NCBI RefSeq assembly: GCF_015160855.1
Contig: NZ_CP063373.1
Span: 5,518,001-5,582,000 of the forward strand
Origin: Streptomyces ferrugineus
GTDB lineage: Bacteria > Actinomycetota > Actinomycetes > Streptomycetales > Streptomycetaceae
DNA: 64,000 bases
Direction: 5' to 3'
In this document: positions 26,725 to 35,635 of the stretch, in pieces
How positions within the stretch are numbered: the stretch's first letter is position 1
Layout: every line of letters begins with the position of its first letter
Position numbers and translations under genes: made by a program
Notes under the pieces: generated by a model
What the model saw: the letters and a program-made list of their open reading frames with translations, nothing else
The model's database searches: none
Told to the model about the DNA's origin: nothing

Positions 26725-26844
26725 TATCTGTCGACCGTGCGAGATCGATCGATGACGGTGTGTACTGTGCTGCGAGCGGCTCACCGACGGCCCTCGGAAC
26801 CAGCCCTGCCCGACTGCCCCGAACCGACCTCTGGAACCGACTCG

Positions 26845-28332
26845 ATGATCGAATTACCGGACCTGGCGACCGGCGGTCTCGCCGTCGGCATCGTGTCCGC
26901 GCTCGCCTTGGGCGGCGGGCTGCTGCACGCACAGCGGCAACAGGCGCGCCAACGGGCCGAGATCACCGCGCTGCGCCGCCAACTCGACGGCGCGGTGAAG
27001 GCGTTCACGGCCGAGATCGAGCATCTGGCGACCCGGCGTGTCCCGGCCGCCGCCCAGCAGATGGCGCATCCGCATGTCCCCGTTCCGGGCCCGCTGCATC
27101 CGCAGACCTCGCACACGCCGATCGGCCCGGCGCTGGAACACGTGCTGAACGGGCTGCGCGTCGAGCTGGCCGCACAGCGCACCCGGATCGACGCCGCCGC
27201 ACAGGCCGGCATGCGCGGGGCGACACGCGAGATCCAGGCGGCCCTCTACCGGCTCCAGGACGCGCTGCGCGGGCTGCAGCAGAAGTACGACGAACCGGAG
27301 TTGGCGCAGACCCTGTTCCAACTGGACCACGAGAACGAGCAGTCGCTGCGGCGGGCGCAGGTCGCCGCCGTGGTGTGCGGAGCCTGGGTCGGGCTCGCCC
27401 GCGAGGAGTCGCACCTGGTGGACGCGGTGACCGGCGGCCAGGCCCGGCTCGCGGGCTACCACCGGGTCCGGATCCACAACCACCTCACCGCGGGCACCGG
27501 GCTCGTGTCGCACGCCGTCGAGCCGGTCGCGATCATCGTCGCCGAGCTCCTCGACAACGCGCTGCGGCACTCCGCGCCGGACACCGAGATCCAGGTCAAC
27601 CTGGAGCACGTCCACCACGGCGTCTGCGTCACCGTCGACGACGCGGGCCTGGGCATGACCCAGGACGAACGCGCCCGCGCCCAGCGGCTGGTGGCCGGTT
27701 CCGAGCCGATCCTCCTCACCGAACTGGGCGATCCGCCCCGCATGGGGCTCGCCGCGATCGGGCAGCTCACCCGGCAGTTCGATCTGGACGTCGACCTGTC
27801 GTCGCCGTCGCCGTACGGCGGGGTGCGGGCGGTGCTGCGGGTCGACAGCCAGCTGCTCAGCCGTATCGACCCCGACGAGCGCCCGCCGGCGGCCAGCGCG
27901 CCGCGCTCCACGCGCCCGGCCGAGCGGGAGGAGGCACCCGTCGAGGCGGCACGCGACTCGCGACCTGAGGCGTCCGTCGCCTCCCCCACGCACACCGAAG
28001 CGACCGGCAGCACGCACGGGTACGGGACCGAGCCCGACGGCGCCTCCGACGCCGCGTCCGGGCATCACGCCCCACGGGACACCGGCGGTCTGCCACAGCG
28101 CCGGCGCCGTAGGCGGATGGCGGCGACGTCCGGCGACACGCCCGAACCGAGACCCGCGGCACGCCGCCCGGAGGAGGCCGCCGCGGCGCTGGGGGCGCTG
28201 CAGGCCGGTACCGCCGCGGCCCGGTCCGCGTCCGGTGAGCCGGCGGACGACGACTCCACCGCCGTGCCGGACACCGGGCACGACGACACCGATCAGACCG
28301 ACCATGAACACGAAGGGGGAACGGCTCGATGA
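26845..28332 (+). CDS. cvnA: Conservon sensor kinase-like ATPase CvnA
   Basis: This 495-residue protein heads a conservon. It has one N-terminal membrane segment (LATGGLAVGIVSALALGGG), a coiled helical region, and a histidine kinase-type ATP-binding domain with the N box IIVAELLDNALRHS and G1 box VDDAGLGMT. The usual phosphoacceptor histidine region is poorly preserved, as in other CvnA proteins. From about residue 350 the tail is long, charged and disordered. Conservon proteins form a membrane-associated complex with CvnB, CvnC and the GTPase CvnD, resembling a G-protein-coupled system. Codon 4 is TTA (26854-26856), so translation should depend on the bldA tRNA. An upstream in-frame start at 26737 is less likely because the membrane segment should be near the N-terminus. 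Confidence 0.88.
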   Translation: MIELPDLATGGLAVGIVSALALGGGLLHAQRQQARQRAEITALRRQLDGAVKAFTAEIEHLATRRVPAAAQQMAHPHVPVPGPLHPQTSHTPIGPALEHVLNGLRVELAAQRTRIDAAAQAGMRGATREIQAALYRLQDALRGLQQKYDEPELAQTLFQLDHENEQSLRRAQVAAVVCGAWVGLAREESHLVDAVTGGQARLAGYHRVRIHNHLTAGTGLVSHAVEPVAIIVAELLDNALRHSAPDTEIQVNLEHVHHGVCVTVDDAGLGMTQDERARAQRLVAGSEPILLTELGDPPRMGLAAIGQLTRQFDLDVDLSSPSPYGGVRAVLRVDSQLLSRIDPDERPPAASAPRSTRPAEREEAPVEAARDSRPEASVASPTHTEATGSTHGYGTEPDGASDAASGHHAPRDTGGLPQRRRRRRMAATSGDTPEPRPAARRPEEAAAALGALQAGTAAARSASGEPADDDSTAVPDTGHDDTDQTDHEHEGGTAR

Positions 28333-28751
28333 CCAGCCGCGATGCCGGCGACACGGCCTGGGTGCTCGAACCGATCCTGCAGGTGCCGCATGTGGTGGCC
28401 GCCGTGCTGCTCACGCGGGACGGGCTGGTGACCGGGTACACCGACGCGCTGACCCGGCCCTCGGCCGAGCGGGTGGCGGCGATCACCAGCACCGTACAGG
28501 GGGCGTGCCGGACGGCGGCCGCGGCGTTCGCCGACCGGGAGCGGGCCGAGGTGCGCCAGGTCGTCATCGAGTCGGACCACGGGTATGTGCTGATCGTGCC
28601 GACGGACCACGGCACGTGTGTGGCCGCGTACGGGGACGGGGAGGTGCGCCTGGATCTGCTCGCGCACCGGGTGCACTCCCAGGTGGCGCGGCTCGGCGAG
28701 AAGGCGATGGCCGCCGCGTCCCGAGGTGCCGACGGCGGCGCGCCGGCATGA
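28329..28751 (+). CDS. cvnB: Roadblock/LC7-domain protein CvnB
   Basis: This 140-residue protein has the roadblock/LC7 fold seen in partners of small GTPases: ILQVPHVVAAVLLTRDGLVT, then AAITSTVQGACRTAAAAFA, then VVIESDHGYVLIVPTDHGTC. In conservons CvnB interacts with the kinase-like CvnA and the GTPase CvnD. The start overlaps the cvnA stop by four bases (ATGA) and the stop overlaps the next start the same way, so the operon is translationally coupled. The last 15 residues are a disordered Ala/Gly tail. Confidence 0.92.
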   Translation: MTSRDAGDTAWVLEPILQVPHVVAAVLLTRDGLVTGYTDALTRPSAERVAAITSTVQGACRTAAAAFADRERAEVRQVVIESDHGYVLIVPTDHGTCVAAYGDGEVRLDLLAHRVHSQVARLGEKAMAAASRGADGGAPA

Positions 28752-29110
28752 CCGGCCGCCGTGGCGGCCGCCCCCTGGTTCCCGCGTATCTGTCGACCGG
28801 CGGCGTGGCCCGGCCCAGCCGCCCCCAGCTGGAGCGGCTGTCGGTGCTCACCAGTACCGGCGCCGCCGCGCCCGCCGGTCTGCCCGCCGCCCAACTCGCC
28901 CTGCTGGACGCCCTGAACGACGGTTCGCTCACGGTGGTGGAGGCGGCGGCGCTGCTGCGGTTGCCGGTGTCCGCCGTGCGTGTCCTGGCGGGCGAGCTGA
29001 TCGACCGGGACCTGGCGTCGTCCAGGGCGCCGATCCCGCCCGCCCAACGCTTCGACCCCGATTTGCTGAAGAGAGTGGCCGATGGCCTTCGCGCCCTCAA
29101 GCACACCTAG
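28748..29110 (+). CDS. cvnC: DUF742 conservon protein CvnC
   Basis: This 120-residue protein is the DUF742 member of the conservon. It opens with LVPAYLSTGGVARPSRPQLE and has a winged-helix-like core (LLDALNDGSLTVVEAAALLR, then PVSAVRVLAGELIDRDL). Its biochemical role is not well defined; in studied conservons it joins the membrane complex. The start ATG at 28748 overlaps the cvnB stop by four bases. The end overlaps cvnD by 29 bases, an unusually long but conserved conservon arrangement. Confidence 0.9.
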   Translation: MTGRRGGRPLVPAYLSTGGVARPSRPQLERLSVLTSTGAAAPAGLPAAQLALLDALNDGSLTVVEAAALLRLPVSAVRVLAGELIDRDLASSRAPIPPAQRFDPDLLKRVADGLRALKHT

Positions 29111-29711
29111 CGGCACGGCGAGACCGCCGGTCGACGTCCACCTGCCCGACACCGCCCGCGACCTGGTCAAGATCCTCGTCGCCGGCCCCTTCGGCGTGGG
29201 CAAGACGACCCTGATCGGCTCGGTCTCCGAGATCCGCCCGCTGCACACCGAGGAGCCGATCAGCGAGGCGTCCGCGCCGCTGGACGACCTGGCCGGGGTG
29301 CGGGACAAGGCGACGACCACCGTCGCCGTGGACTTCGGCCGGATCAGCCTGCCGGGCGGCGTCGTGCTGTATCTGTTCGGCACACCCGGCCAGGAGCGGT
29401 TCCGGCCGCTGTGGGACGACATCGCGTACGGGGCGCTGGGGGCGCTGGTCCTGGTCGACAGCCGTCGCATCGACGCGTCGTTCGACGTGCTGGGACTGGT
29501 GGAGGAGTCGGGGCTGCCGTACGCGGTCGCCTTCAACGCCTTTCCGGACGCGCCAAGGCACCACACCGAGGAACAGTTGCGCGCCGCCCTGGACCTGGAG
29601 GCGGGCACACCGATGGTGACGTGTGACGCACGGGACGCCGACTCGTCCGTCGACGCGCTGCTCGCGCTGGTCCAGCACCTCATCGACCGTCACGCTCCGG
29701 AGGACCGGTGA
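29082..29711 (+). CDS. cvnD: Conservon small GTPase CvnD
   Basis: This 209-residue GTP-binding protein carries the P-loop GPFGVGKTT, the G3 motif GTPGQERF and a degenerate G4 (NAFPDA in place of NKxD), all usual in CvnD proteins. It likely switches between GDP and GTP forms and docks to CvnA-B-C at the membrane. The start at 29082 lies inside the cvnC gene, and the stop overlaps the next start by four bases. A conserved tail (LLALVQHLIDRH) ends the protein. The output of the system is usually development or secondary metabolism. Confidence 0.93.
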   Translation: MAFAPSSTPSGTARPPVDVHLPDTARDLVKILVAGPFGVGKTTLIGSVSEIRPLHTEEPISEASAPLDDLAGVRDKATTTVAVDFGRISLPGGVVLYLFGTPGQERFRPLWDDIAYGALGALVLVDSRRIDASFDVLGLVEESGLPYAVAFNAFPDAPRHHTEEQLRAALDLEAGTPMVTCDARDADSSVDALLALVQHLIDRHAPEDR

Positions 29712-31018
29712 CCACCCGATCGCCCGACCGGCAGGCATTCCCCCACTCGGCGCCCGTGCGGCTGTGGGAGGACGGCTTCGCGCTGGATCCGTACTCCTAC
29801 TACGACGCCCTGCGCGCCCAAGGGCCGGTCGGCTGGGCGGAGTTGGCGCCCGGTGTGCCGGCGTACGTCGTCACCGACCGGCGGGCGGCGCTGGATCTGC
29901 TGCGCGACACGGACACGTTCTCGCACGACCCGCGGCCGTGGGAGGCCACGGTCGCCGACGACTCGCCGATCCTGGGCATGATGCGCTGGCGGCCCAACAC
30001 CCTGTTCGCCGACGGTGCGGCCCACGTCCGGTACCGGACCTCGCTGATCGACACCTTCGACCGGATCGAGCCGCACGATCTGCGGGCCCGGGTGCACCGG
30101 GCGGTGCGGGTGCTGGTGGACCGCATCGGGCCCAAGGGCGAGGCCGATCTGGTCGCCGAGTTCGCGCGACCGCTGATGGCGCTGGTGTTCAACAGCCTCT
30201 TCGGGCTGCCCGACAGCCACAGCGACCGGCTCAACACCGCGCTGGGCAAGATGATGGAGGGCGGCGCCGAGGCGGCCGAGGGCGAGGCGGAGTTCGGCGG
30301 CTACGTGCTGGAGCTGATCGCCGCCAAGACCGAGGAGCGGGGCGACGACCTGCCGAGCCGGCTCCTGGACCACCCCGCCGGGCTCACCCCCGAGGAGGTC
30401 ACCTGGCAGGTGTTCCTCACCCTGGGCGCCGGGCACGAGCCGACGGCGAACCTGGTGTCGAACGCGCTGTCGCGCATCCTCGGCAACCCGCTGTACTACT
30501 CCACCCTCACCAGCGGCGCCCGCCCCGTGACGGAGGCGGTGGTGGAGGTGCTGCACCACGAGACACCGCTGGCCAACTACGGCATCCACTACGCGCGCAG
30601 CCCGGTGTCCTTCCACGGCACGTGGATCAGGTCCGCGGTGCCGGTGGTCGTCTCGTACGGGGCGCTCGCCCACTTCGCCGAGCGGGAGGCCACCGGCGGC
30701 CGCCACCCCCGGGACGCCTCGCACCTGTCCTGGTCGGCGGGTCCGCACGCCTGCCCGGTGCGGCAGCACACGCTGCTCATCGCCACCGAGGCGATCGAGC
30801 GGCTCACCCAGTGGCTCCCGGACCTGGAGCCGGTCCTGCCGCGGGCGCGCCTGACATGGCGGCCCGGCCCCTTCCACCGCTCACTGACCTCCCTGCCCGT
30901 CCGGTTCAGCCCCAGGGGGTGTTGTGAGAGTCCCGCACAGCACCCGCGGCGCCCGGCACGCACCCTCGGCGCACCGAACACCGCAGGCACCGCACGGGAC
31001 GCTCACAACACCCCCTAG
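29708..31018 (+). CDS. Cytochrome P450, CYP157-like, without the ExxR arginine
   Basis: This 436-residue P450 is coupled to cvnD by a four-base overlap (GTGA). The I-helix region TLGAGHEPTANL and the heme ligand Cys349 in SWSAGPHACPVRQH are visible. The K-helix, normally ExxR, reads E280-V-L-H283, so the otherwise near-universal arginine is missing. This fits the CYP157 family of Streptomyces, which is known to lack that motif and to be paired with CYP154 in conservons. The heme loop also departs from FGxGxHxC. After about residue 402 the reading frame runs into a short inverted-repeat element (30914-31016), which supplies the last 30-odd residues and the stop. Whether it is catalytically active is uncertain. 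Confidence 0.88.
   Translation: MTTRSPDRQAFPHSAPVRLWEDGFALDPYSYYDALRAQGPVGWAELAPGVPAYVVTDRRAALDLLRDTDTFSHDPRPWEATVADDSPILGMMRWRPNTLFADGAAHVRYRTSLIDTFDRIEPHDLRARVHRAVRVLVDRIGPKGEADLVAEFARPLMALVFNSLFGLPDSHSDRLNTALGKMMEGGAEAAEGEAEFGGYVLELIAAKTEERGDDLPSRLLDHPAGLTPEEVTWQVFLTLGAGHEPTANLVSNALSRILGNPLYYSTLTSGARPVTEAVVEVLHHETPLANYGIHYARSPVSFHGTWIRSAVPVVVSYGALAHFAEREATGGRHPRDASHLSWSAGPHACPVRQHTLLIATEAIERLTQWLPDLEPVLPRARLTWRPGPFHRSLTSLPVRFSPRGCCESPAQHPRRPARTLGAPNTAGTARDAHNTP
30914..31016. mobile_element. MITE-like element inside the P450 3' end
   Basis: AGGGGGTGTTGTGAG at 30914-30928 is repeated perfectly in inverted orientation at 31002-31016. The match extends to 22 bases with one mismatch (30914-30935 against 30995-31016). 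The 103-base unit has no gene of its own. The GTGTTG near each end recalls the ends of IS5-family elements, including the one at 49876-50749. No target duplication is visible. Confidence 0.5.
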
Positions 31019-31045
31019 CTCCCCCGACCAGCCAGGAGTCCCCTC

Positions 31046-32278
31046 GTGACCGTGTCCGACCGCACCGACCGCTTCGCCATCGACCCGTTCGGCGCCGACA
31101 TCCCCGGTGAGAGCGCCCGGCTGCGCGCCCTCGGCCCGATCGTGCCGGTGGAGCTGCCGGGCGGGATTCCCGCGTGGGCGCCCACGGGCTACGACACGCT
31201 CAAGGAGCTGATCCTCGATCCCCGGGTCAGCAAGGATCCGCGGCGGCACTGGCGGCTGTGGCCCGAGCTGGGCGATCACCCCTCCTGGGGCTGGATCCTG
31301 GGCTGGGTGGGCGTGGTCAACATGCTCTCGACGTACGGCTCCGACCATGCGCGGCTGCGCAAGCTGGTCGCGCCGAGCTTCACCCAGCGGCGCACGGAGA
31401 TGATGCGGCCACGGGTGGAGGCGATCACCGCGGAGCTGCTCGACGCGCTCGACAAGGGCGAGTCGGAGGTCGATCTGAAGGCCGCTTTCGCCCACCCTCT
31501 GCCGATGCGGATGATCTGCGAACTGTTCGGCGTGCCGGAGGAGTTGCGGGAGGACACCGCGGCGCTCATCGCGGCGATCATGGACACCTCCGACCCGAGT
31601 CCGGAGCACGCGGCGTTCGTGCAGCGGCAGATCGGCACGGTGCTGCCGGCGCTGATCGCGTACCGCGGCGAGCACCCCGGGGACGATCTGACGACCGAGC
31701 TGATCCGGGTGCGCGACGAGGACGGCGACCGGCTCGGCGACGAGGAACTGCTGTACACGCTGCTGCTGGTGATCGGCGCCGGGTTCGAGACGACCGTCAA
31801 TCTCATCGGCAACGCGGTGGTCGCCCTGCTGACCCACCCCGAGCAGTTGGACGCCGTACGGTCCGGACGGATCGGCTGGGACGCGGTGATCGACGAGACG
31901 CTGCGTGTGCACCCGTCGATCGCGTCGCTCCCCCTGCGGTTCGCGGTCAGCGACATCGAGGTCGGGGACGTGACGATCGCGGCCGGGGACGCCATCATCA
32001 CGACGTTCGCGGCCGCGGGAGTGGATCCCGCGCACTACGGGCCCGACGCGGACACCTTCGACGCGGCGCGCGGGGCGGACGACCATCTGGCCTTCGGGAT
32101 CGGGGTGCACCGGTGCATCGGCGCGCCGCTGGCCCGCGTCGAGGCGATGACCGCGCTGCCGGCCCTCTTCGACCGCTTCCCCGAGCTGCGGCCGGCCGTC
32201 GGCGCTCAGGAGCTGCGTCAGGTGCCGTCGTTCATCGCGTTCGGCTGGCAGGAGATCCCGGTCCGGCTGCGGGGATGA
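31046..32278 (+). CDS. Cytochrome P450, CYP154-like, conservon-associated
   Basis: This 410-residue P450 has all the classical marks: I-helix [12 protein letters not shown]-helix ExxR as E284-T-L-R287, and the heme loop [15 protein letters not shown] with Cys357. It should hydroxylate or otherwise oxidise a small lipophilic molecule with electrons from a ferredoxin. None is encoded next to it. It follows the CYP157-like gene by 27 bases, and CCAGGAG serves the GTG start at 31046. CYP157-CYP154 pairs at the end of conservons are known in Streptomyces. It ends 13 bases before a strong terminator, so it is the last gene of the operon. Confidence 0.92.
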   Translation: MTVSDRTDRFAIDPFGADIPGESARLRALGPIVPVELPGGIPAWAPTGYDTLKELILDPRVSKDPRRHWRLWPELGDHPSWGWILGWVGVVNMLSTYGSDHARLRKLVAPSFTQRRTEMMRPRVEAITAELLDALDKGESEVDLKAAFAHPLPMRMICELFGVPEELREDTAALIAAIMDTSDPSPEHAAFVQRQIGTVLPALIAYRGEHPGDDLTTELIRVRDEDGDRLGDEELLYTLLLVIGAGFETTVNLIGNAVVALLTHPEQLDAVRSGRIGWDAVIDETLRVHPSIASLPLRFAVSDIEVGDVTIAAGDAIITTFAAAGVDPAHYGPDADTFDAARGADDHLAFGIGVHRCIGAPLARVEAMTALPALFDRFPELRPAVGAQELRQVPSFIAFGWQEIPVRLRG

Positions 32279-32291
32279 TCGGCGTCGGGGC

Positions 32292-32332
32292 GCGGGGACG
32301 CGACCGGTCCCCCGTTCCGGTCGTGTCCCCGC
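32292..32332 (+). terminator. Terminator of the conservon operon
   Basis: A 16-base arm GCGGGGACGCGACCGG at 32292-32307 pairs with 32317-32332 with 15 Watson-Crick pairs and one G-T pair, around a nine-base loop. It is the strongest hairpin in this part of the window. Confidence 0.8.
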
Positions 32333-32404
32333 GGAGAGTTGAACTTACGTCCACGACGCGGGCATTGGGTATCGCGTCGATGCCCACTGTGCCGCCGGCG
32401 GGAC

Positions 32405-33961
32405 TCACCCGTGCACAGGTGAGTCCGGATGGCCCGGTTTCGCCCGGTGCAGTACGGGCTCGGTCAGGTCGCCCAGCGTGAGATGGGCCAGGACGACCTC
32501 GTACAGGTCGCTGCCGCCGGCCAGGAGACGGCGTTCCAGGACGGGTTCGGCGCTGCGGACGTGCTCGCGGACGGTCTGGGCATGGACGCCGAGGGTCTGC
32601 GCGGTCCGTTCGGCGTTGCCGCCCTCGGCGATCCAGGTCCGCAGGGTGCGGCGCAGGTCCCGGGTGTCCTTGTCGAGGTGGGCGAGGAGGTCCTGCGCCC
32701 AGGTGCGCATCGCGGGTCCGGTCAGCAGGTCCCGCAAGGGGACGAAGGTCGCCTGCGCGGGGCTGTCGTCGGCCGGTGTGTCGCCCAGGCCGATCTGGAT
32801 GTTGAGCGCGAGGTGGACCACGGCACGGGCCGTCAGATCGGCGAAGTCCGTGCCCAGCAGGGCCTCCACGCGTTCCATGCGGGCGCGGACGGTGTTGCGG
32901 CTGACGCCCATGACCTTGGCCGCGCTCACGGCGGTGAACTCCAGGCCCAGCCGGGTCGTGGCGAGCAGTTCGGCGCGGGTGTGGTGCGGCAGCGTGTCGA
33001 GCGGGCGCAGCAGCCGGTCCGTCCACCCGCGCAGGGCCGCCGGGTCGATCAGGCGCTCGGGGTGGGTGCGCTCGGCGTAGACGGCGGCCTTGTCCGGCCG
33101 GAAGTGCGCGACGGCGAGCGCGCTCACGGCCTGCCCGTAGGCGGTGGCGGTGCGGGCCAGGCTCTGCCGGGCGCTGCCGCCGATGAAGGTGCGCGGGCGC
33201 CGGCCGATCAGCGCCCTGAGTTCACGCGCGTCCGCCTCGCCGGGCGTCACGACGATCACATGCTCGTCCACGGCCGGGCAGAGCACGACCAGTGCGCGCT
33301 CTTCGGTGACGTCGATGCATTCCCCGGCGAGCCGGTCGCGCTCCTCGGCGGTGCCCTCGACGACATGGACGCAGGCGCTGTCCGTGTCGAGCAGGCCCGG
33401 CCACAGCCCCGCGGCGACGCGGCGCGCGGCGACGGTGTCCTCCACCATCAGCAGTTGCAGGATCGCCAGGCGCAGATCGGAGGTGGCCTGTTCGAGCCGG
33501 AGTCCGGCGGCGGTCGTCTCGTCCGCCTTGAGCAGGAGTTCGATGACCTGGACGGTGTGCGTGACGATGTCGGAGGCGCGCCGGTCGAAGGGCGTCTCGC
33601 GCGACACCGCGAGGACGCCCGCCGCGGAGGGGTTCGGGTACGTCACCCGGACCAGCCGCACATGACGGCCCTGGCCCTCCCAGGCGGCGGAGGCGATACG
33701 GCCGGCGGCGACACCCTCGACGAGGTGGTCGTCCAGGGGCGGCCGGGTGCCGGCGAGGAGTCTGCCGGTGTCGTCCTGGAGCGAGACGACGCCCCGCACG
33801 GTGTCCGCGAGCCAGGCGACGACCCGGCGGACGTCCCGGCCGCCCGGCCGCAGGTGCTCCAGCAACTCCTCCGCCCAGGCCGAGCCGTCGGCGCCCGGAA
33901 CCCCCGCCCGACGGTTCCCGTCCTCTCTGCCAGCCACTTCGGCGTTCACCTCGTCCTGCAC
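32405..33961 (-). CDS. PucR-type transcriptional regulator with two C-terminal HTH motifs
   Basis: This protein of up to 518 residues has an N-terminal sensory half without clear catalytic motifs and a PucR-like C-terminal DNA-binding region. Two helix-turn-helix stretches are visible: FTAVSAAKVMGVSRNTVRAR at about two thirds of the length, and AERTAQTLGVHAQTVREHVR near the end. The doubling of the motif is a recurring layout in large streptomycete regulators of this kind. GTG starts at 33961 and at several downstream positions are possible. It converges on the conservon operon and is divergent from the gene at 34079. The effector and targets are unknown. Confidence 0.8.
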   Translation of the reverse strand: MQDEVNAEVAGREDGNRRAGVPGADGSAWAEELLEHLRPGGRDVRRVVAWLADTVRGVVSLQDDTGRLLAGTRPPLDDHLVEGVAAGRIASAAWEGQGRHVRLVRVTYPNPSAAGVLAVSRETPFDRRASDIVTHTVQVIELLLKADETTAAGLRLEQATSDLRLAILQLLMVEDTVAARRVAAGLWPGLLDTDSACVHVVEGTAEERDRLAGECIDVTEERALVVLCPAVDEHVIVVTPGEADARELRALIGRRPRTFIGGSARQSLARTATAYGQAVSALAVAHFRPDKAAVYAERTHPERLIDPAALRGWTDRLLRPLDTLPHHTRAELLATTRLGLEFTAVSAAKVMGVSRNTVRARMERVEALLGTDFADLTARAVVHLALNIQIGLGDTPADDSPAQATFVPLRDLLTGPAMRTWAQDLLAHLDKDTRDLRRTLRTWIAEGGNAERTAQTLGVHAQTVREHVRSAEPVLERRLLAGGSDLYEVVLAHLTLGDLTEPVLHRAKPGHPDSPVHG

Positions 33962-34066
33962 TTATTCACAACGTACCGGTCGGGGACGTTACCTCACATA
34001 TCCGTGAACGCGGGGTCGGCGGACTCCGGCTCCGCCCGCCTGCGCGGCGGTTGGGCCGTGAGGGCA

Positions 34067-34072
34067 TAGGCT
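34067..34072 (+). promoter_or_regulatory. Putative -10 box, leaderless start
   Basis: TAGGCT lies six bases before the ATG at 34079, and there is no ribosome binding site. The pattern matches that at 3469-3474. Confidence 0.45.
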
Positions 34073-34078
34073 CGGCGA

Positions 34079-34699
34079 ATGGCGAAGTACTTCGACGTGC
34101 ACCCCGACAATCCCCAGCCGCGCACCATCGCCCAGGTCGCCGAGAGCGTCCGCTCCGGTGCGCTGATCGCGTATCCGACGGACTCCTGCTATGCGCTGGG
34201 CTGCCGGCTGGGCAGCCGTGACGGCATCGACCGGATCCGGGCCATTCGCCGCCTGGACGACCGGCATCACTTCACCCTGGTCTGCCAGGACTTCGCGCAG
34301 CTCGGCCAGTTCGTGCGGGTGGACAACGACGTGTTCCGCGCGATCAAGGCGTCGACGCCCGGCAGCTACACGTTCATCCTGCCCGCGACGAGGGAGGTGC
34401 CGCGCATGCTGCAGCATCCGAAGAAGAAGACGGTGGGCGTGCGCATCCCCGACCACGTCGTGACACAGGCACTGGTCACCGAGCTCGGGGAGCCGCTGCT
34501 GTCGAGCACGCTGCTGCTGCCCGACGAGGAGGAGCCGATGACCCAGGGCTGGGAGATCAAGGACCGGCTCGACCATGTGCTGGACGCGGTGGTCGACTCC
34601 GGGGACTGCGGCACCGAGCCGACGACGGTGATCGACTTCTCGGGCGGCGAGGCCGAGATCGTACGGAAGGGAGCGGGTGACACGTCCCGGTTCGAGTAA
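34079..34699 (+). CDS. YrdC/YciO-family threonylcarbamoyl-AMP synthase-like protein
   Basis: This 206-residue protein has the YrdC fold: GALIAYPTDSCYALGCRLGS, the basic KxR-like IRRLDDRHHFTLVC, and VGVRIPDHVVTQAL. Sua5/YrdC enzymes make threonylcarbamoyl-AMP for the t6A modification of tRNA. The short length and the ending without a Sua5 domain place it with the YciO subgroup, whose role in t6A is less certain. Because genomes usually carry another Sua5/YrdC gene, this may be an accessory paralogue. The start is probably leaderless. Confidence 0.85.
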   Translation: MAKYFDVHPDNPQPRTIAQVAESVRSGALIAYPTDSCYALGCRLGSRDGIDRIRAIRRLDDRHHFTLVCQDFAQLGQFVRVDNDVFRAIKASTPGSYTFILPATREVPRMLQHPKKKTVGVRIPDHVVTQALVTELGEPLLSSTLLLPDEEEPMTQGWEIKDRLDHVLDAVVDSGDCGTEPTTVIDFSGGEAEIVRKGAGDTSRFE

Positions 34700-34735
34700 A
34701 GGCGTCCCCAAAGGGGAGGGGGTGCCGCGAGCCGT

Positions 34736-34752
34736 TTGCATGCTGCGTGCAA
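34736..34752. promoter_or_regulatory. Operator-like dyad before the dienelactone hydrolase
   Basis: TTGCA and TGCAA flank seven bases (34736-34752). The site lies 69 bases before the ATG at 34822 in the only gap before that gene. It looks like a regulator binding site, but the regulator is unknown. Confidence 0.35.
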
Positions 34753-34821
34753 CCATGCGTGCGGCCCGGTTCCACCGGCTCGGCGACCTGTTCGCCGTGA
34801 ACCGCACAGAGAGGCACCCCC

Positions 34822-35577
34822 ATGACCTCCGTACAGGGAACAGACGTCGACCTCCCCATCGAGGACGGTGTGGCGGACGCCTATCTGGCCCATCCGGGCG
34901 ACGGTCTGCCCCGACCGGGCGTCCTTCTCTACCAGGACGCCTTCGGACTCCGTCCCCACCTGCGGCGGATGGCCGACCGGCTCGCCGGGGCGGGCTACGC
35001 GGTCCTCGTGCCGAACGTCTTCTACCGGCACGGGCGCAGCCCCGTCTTCGATCTGCCCGAGTTCATCGACCCCGAGGCGCGGCCGGAGCTGTGGCAGAAG
35101 ATCGTCCCGGTCATGCGGTCCCTGACGCCCGAGCTCGCGGTGCGCGACGCCGGCGCGTATCTGCGCTGGATGGCCGAGCGGCCCGAGATCGCCGACGGCC
35201 CGGTCGCCCTCACCGGTTACTGCATGGGCGCCCGGCTCGTGCTGCGCACCGCCGGCGCCTACCCGGACCGGGTGGCCGCCGCGGCCGGTTTCCACGGCGG
35301 CCAGCTGGCGACCGACGCCGAGGACAGCCCGCACCTGGCCGCCGAACACATCACCGCGGAGCTGTACTTCGGGCACGCCGACGCGGACCAGTCGATGCCG
35401 CCGGAGCAGATGGAGCGCCTCGCCGCCGCGCTGACCGCGGCCGGAGTCCGCCACCGGTACGAGGTGTACGAGGGCGCCCACCACGGTTACACGCAGGCCG
35501 ACACCTCGGCGTACGACGAGGCCGCGGCCGAGCGGCACTGGGCGGCGCTGCTGGACCTGCTGAAGCGGACGTTCTGA
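34822..35577 (+). CDS. Dienelactone hydrolase family protein
   Basis: This 251-residue hydrolase has the dienelactone hydrolase layout: GVLLYQDAFGLRPHLR, nucleophile elbow GYCMGAR with Cys134, an aspartate in FGHADADQS and the catalytic histidine in EGAHHGY. The cysteine nucleophile is normal for this family, which opens lactones in aromatic ring degradation, although many bacterial copies act on other esters. The ATG at 34822 is preceded by an AGAGAGG ribosome binding site. No aromatic pathway genes lie nearby, so the real substrate is open. Confidence 0.88.
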   Translation: MTSVQGTDVDLPIEDGVADAYLAHPGDGLPRPGVLLYQDAFGLRPHLRRMADRLAGAGYAVLVPNVFYRHGRSPVFDLPEFIDPEARPELWQKIVPVMRSLTPELAVRDAGAYLRWMAERPEIADGPVALTGYCMGARLVLRTAGAYPDRVAAAAGFHGGQLATDAEDSPHLAAEHITAELYFGHADADQSMPPEQMERLAAALTAAGVRHRYEVYEGAHHGYTQADTSAYDEAAAERHWAALLDLLKRTF

Positions 35578-35623
35578 TCCGCTGGGCCACTCCGCGTCGC
35601 GGCACTCCCGCCCACGCGGATGC

Positions 35624-35629
35624 GATGAT
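35624..35629 (+). promoter_or_regulatory. Weak -10 box, possible leaderless start
   Basis: GATGAT lies six bases before the GTG at 35636. It is a poorer match to TAnnnT than the others, but the spacing is the same and no ribosome binding site is seen. Confidence 0.3.
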
Positions 35630-35635
35630 CGAACC

